A DNA stretch of 64,000 nucleotides from Jatrophihabitans sp. (GCA_036399055.1 DASWNX010000014.1:1-64000), one strand, 5' to 3'. Shown: positions 17,241-26,859, numbered from the stretch's first letter. Numbers and translations are program-made. The notes: generated by a model from the sequence alone, not told the origin.

Positions 17241-18097
17241 CTATGTGCCTCCCGGTCTGGGACCGCTTCGGTTGTCGTGGATCTGGTGGTCATGGATCTG
17301 GTGGTGGTAGTACTCGTGCTCGCGTGCGAGACGTGGGTGGTGCAGACGCCGTCGCCGTGGGCGATGGTGGCCAGTCGTTGGACGTTGGCGCCGAGCACGG
17401 AGGCCAGCGCCCGGGTCTCGGCCTCGCACAGCTGCGGGAACTCCGCGGCCACGTGCGCAACCGGGCAATGGTGCTGGCAGATCTGGCTGCCCTGCCCGGC
17501 GTTGCCGGCCGGGGTGACCTTGGCGGCATAGCCTTCGGCGGTCAGCGCCGCGGCGACCAGGCCGGCCTTGTCGCGCGGGCCGGCCCCGGCGAACTCGGGC
17601 GTGGTGAGCTGCGAGCCGATCCGGGCGATCAGCGTGCTGGCCCGGTGCTCGGCGAAGGCCGCCACCGCCGCCTCGCCGCCGGTGTCGCGCAGGTAGCGCA
17701 ACGCCGTCGAAGCCAGGTCGTCATAGGCGTGTCCGAAGCCTGCGCGGCCGGCGTCGGTCAGGGCGTAGGCCCGAGCCGGTCGGCCACGGCCACGCGGGTT
17801 GGAGCTGCGCGGCCGCACCTCGACGAGGATCCCGTCGGCGACCAGCGCGTCCAGATGGCGGCGGACGGCGGCGGACGACAGCCCCAGCCGCCCGGCCAGC
17901 GCGGCGGCGGTCAGCGGCCCGGACTCCTGCACCAACCGGGTCACCGCGTCGCGGGTGCGTCCCTCGGCAGAGCCGGCGGTCATCGCCTCGTCGCGGACGA
18001 CGTCGCGGGCGCCGGTGATCGCACCCGGACCGCCCGCGTCCACGCCGGCAGCCGGTGCGAGCACCGGTGTCGAGGCGGGGGCGCCAGCTAATTTCAC
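17237..18097 (-). CDS. sufR: SufR-type Fe-S-sensing repressor of the SUF operon
   Basis: An ArsR/DeoR-like winged helix ('[30 protein letters not shown]'), a wing '[20 protein letters not shown]' and a cysteine cluster 'CQHHCP...LCEAE' that in this family holds a [4Fe-4S] or [2Fe-2S] cluster. As the first gene of the operon it should repress suf when clusters are plentiful. The annotated GTG follows an AT-rich promoter-like stretch without a Shine-Dalgarno sequence, suggesting a leaderless start (286 residues). An ATG at 17983 gives 248 residues and is the alternative. The His/Thr-rich tail '[18 protein letters not shown]' is low-complexity. Confidence 0.85.
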   Translation of the reverse strand: MKLAGAPASTPVLAPAAGVDAGGPGAITGARDVVRDEAMTAGSAEGRTRDAVTRLVQESGPLTAAALAGRLGLSSAAVRRHLDALVADGILVEVRPRSSNPRGRGRPARAYALTDAGRAGFGHAYDDLASTALRYLRDTGGEAAVAAFAEHRASTLIARIGSQLTTPEFAGAGPRDKAGLVAAALTAEGYAAKVTPAGNAGQGSQICQHHCPVAHVAAEFPQLCEAETRALASVLGANVQRLATIAHGDGVCTTHVSHASTSTTTTRSMTTRSTTTEAVPDREAHR

Positions 18098-18316
18098 AAG
18101 ATAAGTATGACGTATTTCCCGGACCGAGCCTAGCCAGGGCAGCCGTGAGGGGCCGCGTGCCGAGGTGGCGTTGCTCTCATCCGACGGGCTCGGCGCGGCA
18201 GTCGAGCTGGTTTGGCCCGTTTGGCGCCCCTGCGCCGCGCCGGGCCGCGGGCCTCCGGCTCTACGGCTGACCTGAGGCGGGGCAGAAGGCGCTTGACCAG
18301 GCGGTAGGTTCGCTAA
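18098..18316. promoter_or_regulatory. suf operon promoter region, divergent with the acyltransferase
   Basis: No gene is supported in these 219 bases. Next to the sufR GTG the minus strand reads AATACGTCATACTTATCTT, an AT-rich island in GC-rich DNA holding CATACT six bases before the start codon. That is consistent with a leaderless promoter and the natural place for SufR autoregulation. No confident -35 or SufR site is identified. Confidence 0.45.
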
Positions 18317-18988
18317 GTGCTGTACCACGCCTCGGAAGTCCTTGTAGCGCCTCTGATCCGCGCCTATTTCAAGCCGCGCGTCAGCGGCCAGGAGTTCGTC
18401 CCGCGCACCGGTCCGGCGATCATCGCCGCCAACCACCTGTCCGCCGCGGACGAGGTGTTCACCCCGATCACCGCCGGCCGTCAGGTGCTGTACTTCGCCA
18501 AGGCCGAGTACTTCACCGCCCCCGGGCTGCGTGGCCGGATCACCGCCTGGAGCTTTCGCGAGTTCGGCCACGTGCCGGTGGACCGGTACAACCCGCGGGC
18601 AGCCGCCAACGCCGTCGACGTGGGCGTCGAGCTGCTGGGCCAGCACAAGGCTCTGGGCATCTACCCCGAAGGCACCCGGTCACCGGACGGCCGGCTGCAC
18701 AAGTTCCGCACCGGGGTCGCCCGGCTGGCCCTGCGCTCGGGCGCGCCGGTCATCCCGGTGGGCCTGATCGGCACCGACAAGGTGCTCATCGAGGGCGACC
18801 GGCACTGGTACCGCGCTCCGGTCGAGGTGCACTACGGCCCGGCGTTGGACTTCTCCGGCCGCCCCGAGGACGAGCGCTCGTCCCGCAAGCTGCGCGAGGT
18901 CACCGAGACGATCCGGGAGGCGGTGCAGAAGCTGTCCGGACAGGACTACGTCGACAGCTACGGGAGCGCGGTGAAGGCCGGAGAGTGA
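18317..18988 (+). CDS. 1-acyl-sn-glycerol-3-phosphate acyltransferase family protein
   Basis: 223 residues of the PlsC fold. The catalytic H-x4-D is in 'AANHLSAADE', and the substrate motif is 'YPEGTRSPDGRLHKFRTG', followed by 'VIPVGLIGTDKVL'. It would acylate lysophosphatidate or a related lysophospholipid at the membrane. It starts with GTG; no second pathway gene is adjacent, so the acceptor is uncertain. Confidence 0.88.
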   Translation: MLYHASEVLVAPLIRAYFKPRVSGQEFVPRTGPAIIAANHLSAADEVFTPITAGRQVLYFAKAEYFTAPGLRGRITAWSFREFGHVPVDRYNPRAAANAVDVGVELLGQHKALGIYPEGTRSPDGRLHKFRTGVARLALRSGAPVIPVGLIGTDKVLIEGDRHWYRAPVEVHYGPALDFSGRPEDERSSRKLREVTETIREAVQKLSGQDYVDSYGSAVKAGE

Positions 18989-19061
18989 CGCCCACGGCCC
19001 GCACCGAACGTCACAGCGCAGGTGGTGCGTCAGCCCCGCGCGGACTACCTAGACTTGACCA

Positions 19062-19985
19062 GTGCCCGCCGCCGTTGAGATCACCGATCTCGTCAAGCGC
19101 TATGCAGGCCGGCCCGCCGTGGACGGCATCTCACTCACCGTGCCGCGTGGTCACCTGCTCGCGCTGCTGGGCACCAACGGCGCCGGCAAGACCACCACCA
19201 TCGAGATCTGCGAGGGCTTCCGGCGTGCCGACAGCGGCCGGGTCCGGGTGCTCGGACTGGACCCGGTCACCGACAGCGGCGCGCTGCGTCCCAAGGTCGG
19301 GGTGATGCTGCAGGGCGGCGTCGGCGGCTACACCGGCGCCCGTGCCCTGGAGCTGCTGCAGCTGTTCGGCAGCTACGCCGCGCACCCTCTCGACGCGCGC
19401 GACCTGCTCGAAGAGGTGGGCCTGGCCGAGCAGGCCGGCACCCAGGTCAGGCGGCTGTCCGGCGGCCAGCAGCAGCGGCTGTCGCTGGCGATGGCGCTGA
19501 TCTCGCGTCCGGAGCTGCTGTTCCTGGACGAGCCGACCACCGGCATGGACCCGCAGGCCCGACGCGGTGCCTGGGACCTGATCCGCCGGTTGCACCGCGA
19601 CGGCGTCAGCATCGTGCTGAGCACCCACTACCTGGACGAGGCCGAGGAGCTGGCAGACCACGTCGTGATGCTGCACGCCGGGCGGATCGTCGCCGAGGGC
19701 AGCCCGGCTGAGCTGACCCAGGCCGGCTCAGCGGGCCAGGTCCGGTTCTCAGCGCCCGCCGGCCTACCGATCGCGGAGCTGCAGGCGGCATTGCCGGTCG
19801 GCGCCCAGGTCAGCGAGCCGGCCGCCGGGCATTACCTGGTCGCGGGCGAGGTGACGCCGACGCTGCTGGCCGCCATCACGTCCTGGTGCGCGGCGCGCGA
19901 GGTGCTGGCTGAGGGCCTGCGTGTCGAGCGGCGCAGCCTGGAGGACGTCTTCCTGGCCCTCACCCTGCCGCAGACCGGTCGATGA
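19062..19985 (+). CDS. ABC-2 type exporter ATP-binding protein
   Basis: 307 residues: an ABC domain with Walker A GTNGAGKT (37-44), LSGGQ (132-136) and LLFLDE (152-157), then a roughly 80-residue C-terminal extension typical of DrrA/CcmA-like ATPases. GTG start, with TAGACT seven bases upstream, which fits a leaderless promoter. The permease gene overlaps its stop (ATGA), so the two form one exporter. In related actinobacteria this pair sits beside ctaA; the substrate is unknown. Confidence 0.9.
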   Translation: MPAAVEITDLVKRYAGRPAVDGISLTVPRGHLLALLGTNGAGKTTTIEICEGFRRADSGRVRVLGLDPVTDSGALRPKVGVMLQGGVGGYTGARALELLQLFGSYAAHPLDARDLLEEVGLAEQAGTQVRRLSGGQQQRLSLAMALISRPELLFLDEPTTGMDPQARRGAWDLIRRLHRDGVSIVLSTHYLDEAEELADHVVMLHAGRIVAEGSPAELTQAGSAGQVRFSAPAGLPIAELQAALPVGAQVSEPAAGHYLVAGEVTPTLLAAITSWCAAREVLAEGLRVERRSLEDVFLALTLPQTGR

Positions 19986-20746
19986 CCACCAGCTTCGCGC
20001 CCGCCTCGGGCGCGGCGCCAGCGTCGCGGATGCTGGCCGCCCAGACCCGGATGGAGCTGCGGCTGCTGCTGCGCAACGGCGAGCAGGTCGCGTTGACGCT
20101 GGTGATCCCGCTGCTGCTGGAGTTCTTCTTCAACCTGCCGTTGCTGTACTCCCTCGACACGCCCCGGCGAATCGACTTCGTGGTGCCCTCGGTGCTCGCG
20201 CTGGCGGTGATGAGCGCCTCGTTCACCGGCCTTGCCATCGGCACCGGCTTCGAGCGCAAGTACGCGGTGCTCAAGCGGCTGGGCGCCACCGCGCTGTCCC
20301 GCCGGGTGCTGCTGCTCGGCAAGACCTTCGCGGTGTTGATCCTGCAGCTGGTGCAAGCGGTGCTGATCTGCCTGTTCGGCCTGGTGCTGGGCTGGCGTCC
20401 CAGCGGCGGAGCGGTGTCGGCGGCCGTGCTGATCGTGCTCGGCACCTTCGCCTTCGGCGGTCTGGGACTGCTGCTGGCCGGCACCGTCCGGGCCGAGATC
20501 ACCCTGGCCGCGGCGAACCTGATCTGGCTGGTGCTGCTGTTCGCCGGCGGCATCGCCATTCCGCTGTCGCGCTATCCCGAGGCGGTCGCTGACGTGTTGC
20601 GCTACCTGCCGTCGGCCGCGCTGTCCGACGGCCTGCACCAGGTGCTCGAGCAGAGCGCCGGCCTGCCGGTGCGACCGGCCCTGATCCTGCTGCTCTGGGC
20701 GGCGCTGGCCCTGCCGGCCGCGGCGCGGTGGTTCCGATGGGAGTGA
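19982..20746 (+). CDS. ABC-2 type exporter permease
   Basis: 254 residues with about six hydrophobic helices and the ABC-2 membrane family pattern: 'RTMEL'-like amphipathic start, 'FERKYAVLKRLGATALSRRVLLLGKT' coupling helix and a C-terminal 'LPSAALSDGLHQVLEQ'. It pairs with the preceding ATPase through the ATGA overlap. The substrate is not evident; a lipid, drug or heme-related role has been suggested for such pairs near cytochrome oxidase genes, but that is inference. Confidence 0.88.
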   Translation: MTTSFAPASGAAPASRMLAAQTRMELRLLLRNGEQVALTLVIPLLLEFFFNLPLLYSLDTPRRIDFVVPSVLALAVMSASFTGLAIGTGFERKYAVLKRLGATALSRRVLLLGKTFAVLILQLVQAVLICLFGLVLGWRPSGGAVSAAVLIVLGTFAFGGLGLLLAGTVRAEITLAAANLIWLVLLFAGGIAIPLSRYPEAVADVLRYLPSAALSDGLHQVLEQSAGLPVRPALILLLWAALALPAAARWFRWE

Positions 20747-21726
20747 GCGAAGCCGGCTGGTTGCGCGCGCCGGCCACCCTGCGCCGGCTGGCGCTGGCCA
20801 CGCTGGTCGCCAACGTGCTGATCGTGGTGACCGGCGGGGCGGTCCGGCTGACCGGCTCGGGACTGGGCTGCCCGACGTGGCCCTCCTGCACCGAGGACTC
20901 GCTGACCCCCACCCCGGAGTACGCGGCGCACGGCGTGATCGAGTTCGCCAACCGGCAACTGACCTTCGTGCTCAGCGCGGTGGTGCTGGCGACGCTGATC
21001 GTCGCCGTGCTGGCCCGCCGCCAGGTCAAGCTGGCAGCGCTGGTGGCGGCGAGCATCCCCGCTCAGGCGGTGCTCGGCGGCATCACGGTGTTGACAGGTC
21101 TGAACCCCTGGACGGTGGCCGCGCACTTCCTGCTGTCGATGCTGATCATCGCGATCGCCTTCGCGCTGTGGTGGCGGCTGCGAGACGACGCTGAACCGAC
21201 GGCTCAACCGACCGGGCCCGCAGCGGCTGACTCGGCCGGGCCGGCGGCGGCCGGGCTGCGCACAGCGGGGCAGCGCAGCCTGCGCGCGGCGGCGACAGTG
21301 ATCGTGACGCTCACCGCGGCGGTGCTGGCCATCGGCACGGTGGTGACCGGAAGCGGTCCGCACGCCGGCGACAAGGGGGCGACCAACCGCATCGACCTCG
21401 ACCCCGCCTCGGTGTCCCAGCTGCACGCCGACGTGGTGCTGCTGCTGATCGGACTCACCCTCGGCTTCGCGGTGCTGGCCCAGGCCGCCGGCGCCTCGCA
21501 ACGGTTACGCCGCGCCGCCTGGCTGCTGCTCGCGGTGGAACTCGCTCAGGGCCTGATCGGGTTCGTGCAGTACTTCACGCACGTTCCCGCGCTGCTGGTG
21601 GGCGTTCACATGCTCGGCGCCTGCCTGGTCTGGCTGGCTGCCCTGGCAGTCCTGGCGCACGCCCTGGCCGCGCCTGCCCGCACCCACCCGGCGCCGGCCA
21701 AGCCATTGGCGGGCCAGCGGCGCTAA
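20737..21726 (+). CDS. ctaA: Heme A synthase (COX15/CtaA)
   Basis: About 329 residues with eight predicted helices. It shows 'TGGAVRLTGSGLGCPTWPSC' (the paired cysteines of the Gram-positive type), the heme-ligand region 'HGVIEFANRQLTF', 'AAHFLLSMLI' and 'LVGVHMLGACLVWL'. It oxidises heme O to heme A for aa3-type cytochrome oxidase and works with CtaB encoded 4 kb downstream. It overlaps the permease end; GTG at 20743 (GTGA overlap) is an alternative start. A variable Ala/Pro loop (about 150-175) separates the two four-helix halves. Confidence 0.9.
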   Translation: MGVSEAGWLRAPATLRRLALATLVANVLIVVTGGAVRLTGSGLGCPTWPSCTEDSLTPTPEYAAHGVIEFANRQLTFVLSAVVLATLIVAVLARRQVKLAALVAASIPAQAVLGGITVLTGLNPWTVAAHFLLSMLIIAIAFALWWRLRDDAEPTAQPTGPAAADSAGPAAAGLRTAGQRSLRAAATVIVTLTAAVLAIGTVVTGSGPHAGDKGATNRIDLDPASVSQLHADVVLLLIGLTLGFAVLAQAAGASQRLRRAAWLLLAVELAQGLIGFVQYFTHVPALLVGVHMLGACLVWLAALAVLAHALAAPARTHPAPAKPLAGQRR

Positions 21727-21797
21727 GACGGCCAGCGGCGCTGAGACGGCCAGCGGCGCCAGCCAAGCCAAGCCATTGGACGGCCAGCGGCGCTGAA
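21698..21797. repeat. Short repeats at the ctaA 3' end
   Basis: A roughly 30-base string beginning CCAAGCCATTGGCGGGCCAG recurs about 69 bases later with two or three changes. The core GGCCAGCGGCGCTGA appears four times in 100 bases. The repeats cover the ctaA stop codon and the space between two convergent genes. They may serve as a terminator, but no clean hairpin with a T-run is present. Confidence 0.6.
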
Positions 21798-21804
21798 GCG
21801 GCGG

Positions 21805-23601
21805 CTAGCCCTGCTTCTTCGGCTTGACGCTGCTGGTGCCCGGGGCCGGCGTGCCAGCAGCGCCCGCCGGAGCCGTGGCGGCGCCGGTCCCGGTCGCGGT
21901 GACACTCGGGCTGACCGAGGTGCTCGGCGGGGCGCTGCTGCTGGGCGGCGGCGCGCTGCTGGTAGGCGGGGCGCTGCTGGTAGGCGCAGGCGCGCTGCTG
22001 GTGGGCGCCGCGCTGCTGGTGGGTGGGGCGCTGCTGGTGGGAGCCGCGCTGCTGCTGGACGGCGGCGCGCTGCTGGTGGGACCGGAGCTGACCCGGGCCG
22101 TCGTGCCGAGGCCCGTGCTGGGCACCGCGCCGACCGGCGCCAGCGAGGTCGGCGTTTGTGACGGCGTGGCGCCGGGCTGCCGGCTGGTGCTGCTGGACAC
22201 CGCCTGCCCCGGCAGCGTCGAGGACGGGTCCTTCGCCGACTGACCTCTCACGAGCAGCAGCCCGCCGGCCGTCAGGGCGGTGACCAGGACGGCAGCGGCG
22301 ACCGCGGCGCCCACCAGCGGACCTCGGCCAGCGGCAGCGGCATCGCGGCGCCGGTCCGGCTCGGCGGGCTTGTCGGGCTCGTGGTCAACCGGTGGCGGCA
22401 TCGGCGTCAGGCCGGTGCTGATGAAGGCGGTGGGCAGGTCGGGGTTGGCAGGGCCGGCCAGTGACGCCGAGCCGGTAGCGCTGGCGAACCCGACGCCGTT
22501 GGTGAGGCCAGCGCCATCGGCAAGCGCCGCGGCGCCGGCCACTCCGGAGGCGGCAGCCAGCGGCGCGCCGCCGGCCAGCACCGCGTCTCCGGCGAGCGGC
22601 TTGGCGCCGCCCACAACCAGCATCGGGGTCGGCATCGCGACGCCGTCGCGCAGCGTACGGGCGACCTCGGCCGCGCCGGGCCGCTGCGAGGGGTCGGTCG
22701 CGGTCATCGCCTGCAACAGCTGCGGCCACGGTTGCCCCAGGCCGGCCGGGATCTCGGGCGAGCGGTCCAGCCGGGCCAGCACCGCCTCCAGCGCCGGGCC
22801 TTCGTAGGACCGCCGTCCGGTGAGCGCCTCGATCAGCACCAGGCCGAGCGCGTAGACGTCGGCAGCGGGGCCGACCTCGGCGCCGCGGGCCTGTTCCGGC
22901 GCCAGGTAGGACGCCGTCCCGACCATGAAGTCGGCGCTGGTCAGATGCTCGCTGCCTAGCAGCCGGACGATGCCGAAGTCCGACAGCCGCGCCCGGACCG
23001 TGGTGTCGCCGCTGGTGCCGTCGGCGCCGAGCAGGATGTTGGCGGGCTTGATGTCGCGATGCACCATGTGCTGGGAGTGCACGTAGGCCAGCGCGGTGGC
23101 GATCTGGATGGCGATCTCGCGCGTCTCGGGCTCGCTCAGCGGGCCCTGGGCGATCTGGGCCGCCAGGCTGGGGCCCTCGATCAGCTCCATCACCAGAAAC
23201 GCCGGCTCGCCGGCCGAGCCGATCGAGCCGTCGAACAGGGTGATCAGGTTGGGGTGGCTCAGCCGGGCCAGCGTCTGCAGCTCCAGCTCCTGGCGCTGCA
23301 TGCCGGCGGTGGTCTCAGCCGGGTCGGTGTGGGCGCGAAACACCTTCACCGCGACATCGCGGGCCAGCAGCTGGTCGTGGGCCCGGAACACGTCGGCCAT
23401 GCCGCCGGCGCCGATCCGGTCGATCACCCGGTAGCGGCCACCCAGGAGCCAGCCGGGCTCGCCAGGCTGCGGGGGCGTGGGGACTGCCGCCGGGACAGGC
23501 ATAGCCTCGGTCGCGGGGCCGAGATCGGCGCCCGCGATTCGCCCGACAGCGGTGTGCGCACCGGTGCCTTCGTCCTCGGAAATAAGTCCTCCAGCCAGCA
23601 C
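21805..23601 (-). CDS. Transmembrane Ser/Thr protein kinase with a low-complexity outer stalk
   Basis: 598 residues. A PknB-class kinase domain spans about 55-320, with GAGGMADVF, K86, catalytic HRDIKPAN (D183), DFG (208-210) and APE (234-236), so it should be active. An Ala/Gly-rich juxtamembrane region (330-420) leads to one helix (about 429-451). The outside part is Ser/Thr/Pro/Ala repeats ('TSSAPP', about 508-560) ending Lys-Lys-Gln-Gly, with no PASTA or other sensor domain. The repeat is visible in DNA at 21930-22080. GTG start. The targets are unknown. Confidence 0.9.
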   Translation of the reverse strand: MLAGGLISEDEGTGAHTAVGRIAGADLGPATEAMPVPAAVPTPPQPGEPGWLLGGRYRVIDRIGAGGMADVFRAHDQLLARDVAVKVFRAHTDPAETTAGMQRQELELQTLARLSHPNLITLFDGSIGSAGEPAFLVMELIEGPSLAAQIAQGPLSEPETREIAIQIATALAYVHSQHMVHRDIKPANILLGADGTSGDTTVRARLSDFGIVRLLGSEHLTSADFMVGTASYLAPEQARGAEVGPAADVYALGLVLIEALTGRRSYEGPALEAVLARLDRSPEIPAGLGQPWPQLLQAMTATDPSQRPGAAEVARTLRDGVAMPTPMLVVGGAKPLAGDAVLAGGAPLAAASGVAGAAALADGAGLTNGVGFASATGSASLAGPANPDLPTAFISTGLTPMPPPVDHEPDKPAEPDRRRDAAAAGRGPLVGAAVAAAVLVTALTAGGLLLVRGQSAKDPSSTLPGQAVSSSTSRQPGATPSQTPTSLAPVGAVPSTGLGTTARVSSGPTSSAPPSSSSAAPTSSAPPTSSAAPTSSAPAPTSSAPPTSSAPPPSSSAPPSTSVSPSVTATGTGAATAPAGAAGTPAPGTSSVKPKKQG

Positions 23602-23647
23602 GAAGAGCCGCTGTTGGCTCAGCGATCCGGTAACAGGCTAGCTGGCC

Positions 23648-24946
23648 TCAGAGAAATCGGCTGACGGAATAGATCACTAGGCCCACCAGCGAGCCGACGA
23701 CCGTGCCGTTGATCCGGATGAACTGCAGGTCCCGGCCCACCTGCAGCTCCAGTCGACGCGCCGTCGAGTCGGCATCCCAGCGCGACACCGTGTGGGAGAT
23801 CACTCCGGTCAGCTCGCCGGAGTAGTGGGCCAGCACGTGCCTCATCGCCGCGAGCAGCCAGCGTTCGGACTTGGCCTGCAGGCTCAGGTCATCGCGCAGC
23901 GCGGTTCCGGTCTGCCGGATCACCGAGGCGCTGACCCGGCGCAGCTCTGAGTCCGGGTCCAGCGCGGCCTCGAGCACCGCCTTCTTCAGCGGCAGCCACA
24001 GCGAGGCCAGCGCGTTGCGCACCGCCGGGTGGTCCAGCAACTCGGCCTTCCACTGCTCCAGGTGCCTGGCAGCCTCCGGATCGGTGCGCAGCTGCACCGC
24101 GTACAGCCGCAGCCGCTCGTCGAACTGCAGGCGCAGCGCGTGCTGCGGATCACTGGCCACGTCGGCCAGAAAGCTCTGGACGCTGCTGAACAGCTTGTTG
24201 AAGACCTTGCCGTCCACCCACTCGGGCACCCACTCCGGCGACTCGTCGGCCACCCGCTTCCGAAAGACGTCCCGGTTGTCGTCCAGAAAGCGCATCAGCG
24301 ACCGCAGCCCCTCGCCGAGCAGGATCTGGTGCTGATCGCCCTCCACCGCCAGGTCGAGCACCTTGGCCACCACCGGCGCGGCCGGCACTCGGCGCAGCTG
24401 CGCGTCGGCGAACTTCTCGATGGCCAGCCGGATCTCCTCGTCGGCAAGCACCGTGTTCGCGCCGGCCAGCGCCACCCCCAGCTCGTGCGAGAGCCGCTCG
24501 GGACGGTCGCCGGTGGCCAGCCACTCCCCTACCCGGCGCGGGATCTGGGCCGCCTGCAGCCGGGGGCCGACCACCTCCGGGGTCAGGAAGTTCTGCTGGA
24601 CGAAGTCGCCCAGGCTCTCACCGATCTGGTCCTTCTTGCGCGGGATGATCGCGGTGTGCGGGATCGGCAAACCCAGCGGATGCCGGAACAGCGCGGTCAC
24701 GGCGAACCAGTCGGCCAGGCCGCCGACCATCGCCGCCTCGCTGGCCGCCTGGATGAACGGCCAGACCCCGCGATCGTCGCCGATCAGCTTGCAGAGCACG
24801 AACACCACGGCGGCGAACACCAGGCCGCCGGTGGCGACCAGCTTCATCCGCCGCAGCGCGGCCTGCTTCTCGGCGTCGCCGGCCAGCGAGAGCACCGGCA
24901 CGTCCAGCGGTGGACGGTCGGACTGCTGACCCGAAGGCGAGGCCAT
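23648..24946 (-). CDS. DUF445 family membrane protein
   Basis: 432 residues. Hydrophobic segment at about 38-55, then 'EAAMVGGLADWFAVTALFRHPLGLPIPHTAIIPRKKDQIGESLGDFVQQNFL', which is the diagnostic start of DUF445. A long charged helical middle follows, and a C-terminal membrane helix ('INGTVVGSLVGLVIYSVSRFL'). The function of this family is unknown. Its ATG overlaps the stop of the ATP-grasp gene, so the two are co-translated. Confidence 0.88.
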   Translation of the reverse strand: MASPSGQQSDRPPLDVPVLSLAGDAEKQAALRRMKLVATGGLVFAAVVFVLCKLIGDDRGVWPFIQAASEAAMVGGLADWFAVTALFRHPLGLPIPHTAIIPRKKDQIGESLGDFVQQNFLTPEVVGPRLQAAQIPRRVGEWLATGDRPERLSHELGVALAGANTVLADEEIRLAIEKFADAQLRRVPAAPVVAKVLDLAVEGDQHQILLGEGLRSLMRFLDDNRDVFRKRVADESPEWVPEWVDGKVFNKLFSSVQSFLADVASDPQHALRLQFDERLRLYAVQLRTDPEAARHLEQWKAELLDHPAVRNALASLWLPLKKAVLEAALDPDSELRRVSASVIRQTGTALRDDLSLQAKSERWLLAAMRHVLAHYSGELTGVISHTVSRWDADSTARRLELQVGRDLQFIRINGTVVGSLVGLVIYSVSRFL

Positions 24947-25821
24947 CAGCTCAGCCGGGCGCTGATGGCCGCGGCCAGCAGGCCTGCCGCAGTGTCGGAG
25001 TAGCTGAGGTACAGCGACGGCTCGACCAGCTCCAGCTCGACCACGACCGGGCCTTCCGGCCCGGGCAGCAGGTCGATCCGGGCGTACAGCAGGTCCTGCT
25101 CCTGCTGGCCGTCGGCGTAGGCGAACACCTTGTCCGCGACAGCCAGTTCCTCCTCAGACGGCTGGCGCGAGGTGATGTTCTCCAGGACGTAGGCCGGGCC
25201 GTCCACCTGATGCCGGACGCCGGGAGCCAGCATCGGGCCCTTGCCGATCGCGTGGCTGTACACGCCGTCGATGAAGATCAGCGCGGTCTCGCCGGCGGTG
25301 TCGACGCCCGAGTGGTAAGGCTGCACCAGCACCGTGCGGCCGGCCTCGTGCAGCGCCCGCAGATGCTCGCGGGCCGCGTCCAGGGCTCCCGGCCGGCCGG
25401 CGTCGAACCGGCCCGCGCCGCGCGAGCCCGCGCCGACCGCCGGCTTGAGCACGAACTCACCGGACTCGGGCAACTCCGGCTCGGCCCCGATCGGCGCCAG
25501 CCAGGTCTGGACCACCGGCAGACCGGCGGCGGCGAGGTCGACGAGGTAGCTCTTGTCGCTGTTGGCTTCGATCACCGACAGCGGGTTGTGCAGCCTGGGC
25601 ACCGAGGCCGCCCAGGCAAGGAAATCCTCCCGTCGGGAGGTGTAGTCCCAGGTGGCCCGGATGATCGTCGCGTCGAATCGCGACCACTCGACGCCAGGCT
25701 GGTCCCACGGCACCATGCTGGCCTCGACGCCCAGAGCGGCCAGGGGCGCCAGCAGCGCCAGATCGTCACCGTCACCGGTCGGCAGCGCCTGGCAGCTGGC
25801 GAGGGCGATGCGTCTGCTCAC
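24946..25821 (-). CDS. ATP-grasp / RimK-like ligase domain protein
   Basis: 291 residues: an N-terminal pre-grasp domain ('IIRATWDYTSRREDFLAW') followed by the ATP-grasp core. 'FVLKPAVGAGSRGAGRF' is the glycine loop with its lysine, and 'LLYARIDLLPGPEGPVVVELELVEPSLYL' holds the Mg-binding acidic residues. Related proteins are annotated as glutathione-synthetase-like or RimK-like. The reaction would join a carboxylate to an amine or thiol, but the substrates cannot be told. It is coupled to the DUF445 gene. Confidence 0.82.
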   Translation of the reverse strand: MSRRIALASCQALPTGDGDDLALLAPLAALGVEASMVPWDQPGVEWSRFDATIIRATWDYTSRREDFLAWAASVPRLHNPLSVIEANSDKSYLVDLAAAGLPVVQTWLAPIGAEPELPESGEFVLKPAVGAGSRGAGRFDAGRPGALDAAREHLRALHEAGRTVLVQPYHSGVDTAGETALIFIDGVYSHAIGKGPMLAPGVRHQVDGPAYVLENITSRQPSEEELAVADKVFAYADGQQEQDLLYARIDLLPGPEGPVVVELELVEPSLYLSYSDTAAGLLAAAISARLS

Positions 25822-25929
25822 CCCCCGATCCTACGGGCGGACCGGCCGGCCCCGAGGTCTCGGCCCGGCTGAGATCGCGCCCCGAGCGGACGCATCCGCT
25901 AGGCCGCCGGCCTCGCGCCGGGCCCGAAG

Positions 25930-26859
25930 TCAGCGCAGGAAGGTGTCGACCGCGACGGCCAGGAACACGAAGGCCAGGTAGCTGTTGGACAGGTGGAACA
26001 GCCGCATCGGCCGGCCGGCCTCGCCACGCCGGGCGGCCGCGTGCAGCCGATGCGCCTCGACCAGCAGCGCCGCCCCGGCGCCCAGCGCCAGCACCCCGTA
26101 CACCCAGCCGGTGGCCAGCGGCCACAGCGCCAGCGAGGTCGCCACCGTCAGCCAGGAGTAGCCGACGATCTGGCGCGCGACCTCGAGCGGCGAGGCGACC
26201 ACCGGCAGCATCGGCACGCCGGCTCGGGCGTAGTCCTCCTTGTAGCGGATCGCCAGCGCCCAGAAGTGCGGCGGCGTCCAGAAGAACACCACCCCGAACA
26301 GGATCACCGGCGCCCAGGCCAGCGACCCGGTGACCGCCGCCCAGCCGATCAGCACCGGCATGCAGCCGGCCGCGCCGCCCCAGACGATGTTCTGAGGGGT
26401 CCGCCGCTTGAGCAGCATGGTGTAGACGAACACGTAGAAGGCGATCGCCAGCGCGGTCAGGCCGGCGGCCAGCCAGTTGGCGCCCACGCCCATCAGGGCC
26501 ACGGCGAAGACTCCGAGCAGCGAGCCGAAGACCAGCGCGCCGCCCGGCGAGACGTCGTGGGTGGCGAGCGGGCGGTGCCCGGTGCGGCGCATCAGCGCGT
26601 CGATGTCGCGGTCGAGGTAGCAGTTCAGCGCGTTCGCCGAGCCGGCCGCCAGGGTGCCGCCGATCAGGGTGACCAGCACCGTCTGCCAGCGCGGCAGGCC
26701 GTCGGCGGCCAGCACCATCGCGGGCAGCGTGGTGACCAGCAGCAACTCGATGATGCGTGGCTTGGTCAGGGCCACGTAGGCTCGTACCGAGGTCATCGCT
26801 GAGCGAGTAGCGACACCCGTGTCACCCGAGCGAGTAGGGGCAACCGGGGTCTGCGTCAC
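25930..26859 (-). CDS. ctaB: Heme O synthase (protoheme IX farnesyltransferase)
   Basis: About 309 residues with nine hydrophobic helices of the UbiA family. The prenyl-diphosphate site is '[19 protein letters not shown]', with '[19 protein letters not shown]' at the start and '[13 protein letters not shown]' as the second acidic region. It converts heme B to heme O, the substrate of CtaA. The GTG at 26859 follows TACGCT closely (possibly leaderless); an ATG at 26796 gives a shorter form starting nearer the first helix. It is divergent from tkt. Confidence 0.92.
   Translation of the reverse strand: MTQTPVAPTRSGDTGVATRSAMTSVRAYVALTKPRIIELLLVTTLPAMVLAADGLPRWQTVLVTLIGGTLAAGSANALNCYLDRDIDALMRRTGHRPLATHDVSPGGALVFGSLLGVFAVALMGVGANWLAAGLTALAIAFYVFVYTMLLKRRTPQNIVWGGAAGCMPVLIGWAAVTGSLAWAPVILFGVVFFWTPPHFWALAIRYKEDYARAGVPMLPVVASPLEVARQIVGYSWLTVATSLALWPLATGWVYGVLALGAGAALLVEAHRLHAAARRGEAGRPMRLFHLSNSYLAFVFLAVAVDTFLR

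Noticed and set aside
21930-22080. CRISPR-like repeat array
   Set aside because: Units are about 15-24 bp, contiguous and coding for Ser/Pro/Ala; no unique spacers and no cas genes.
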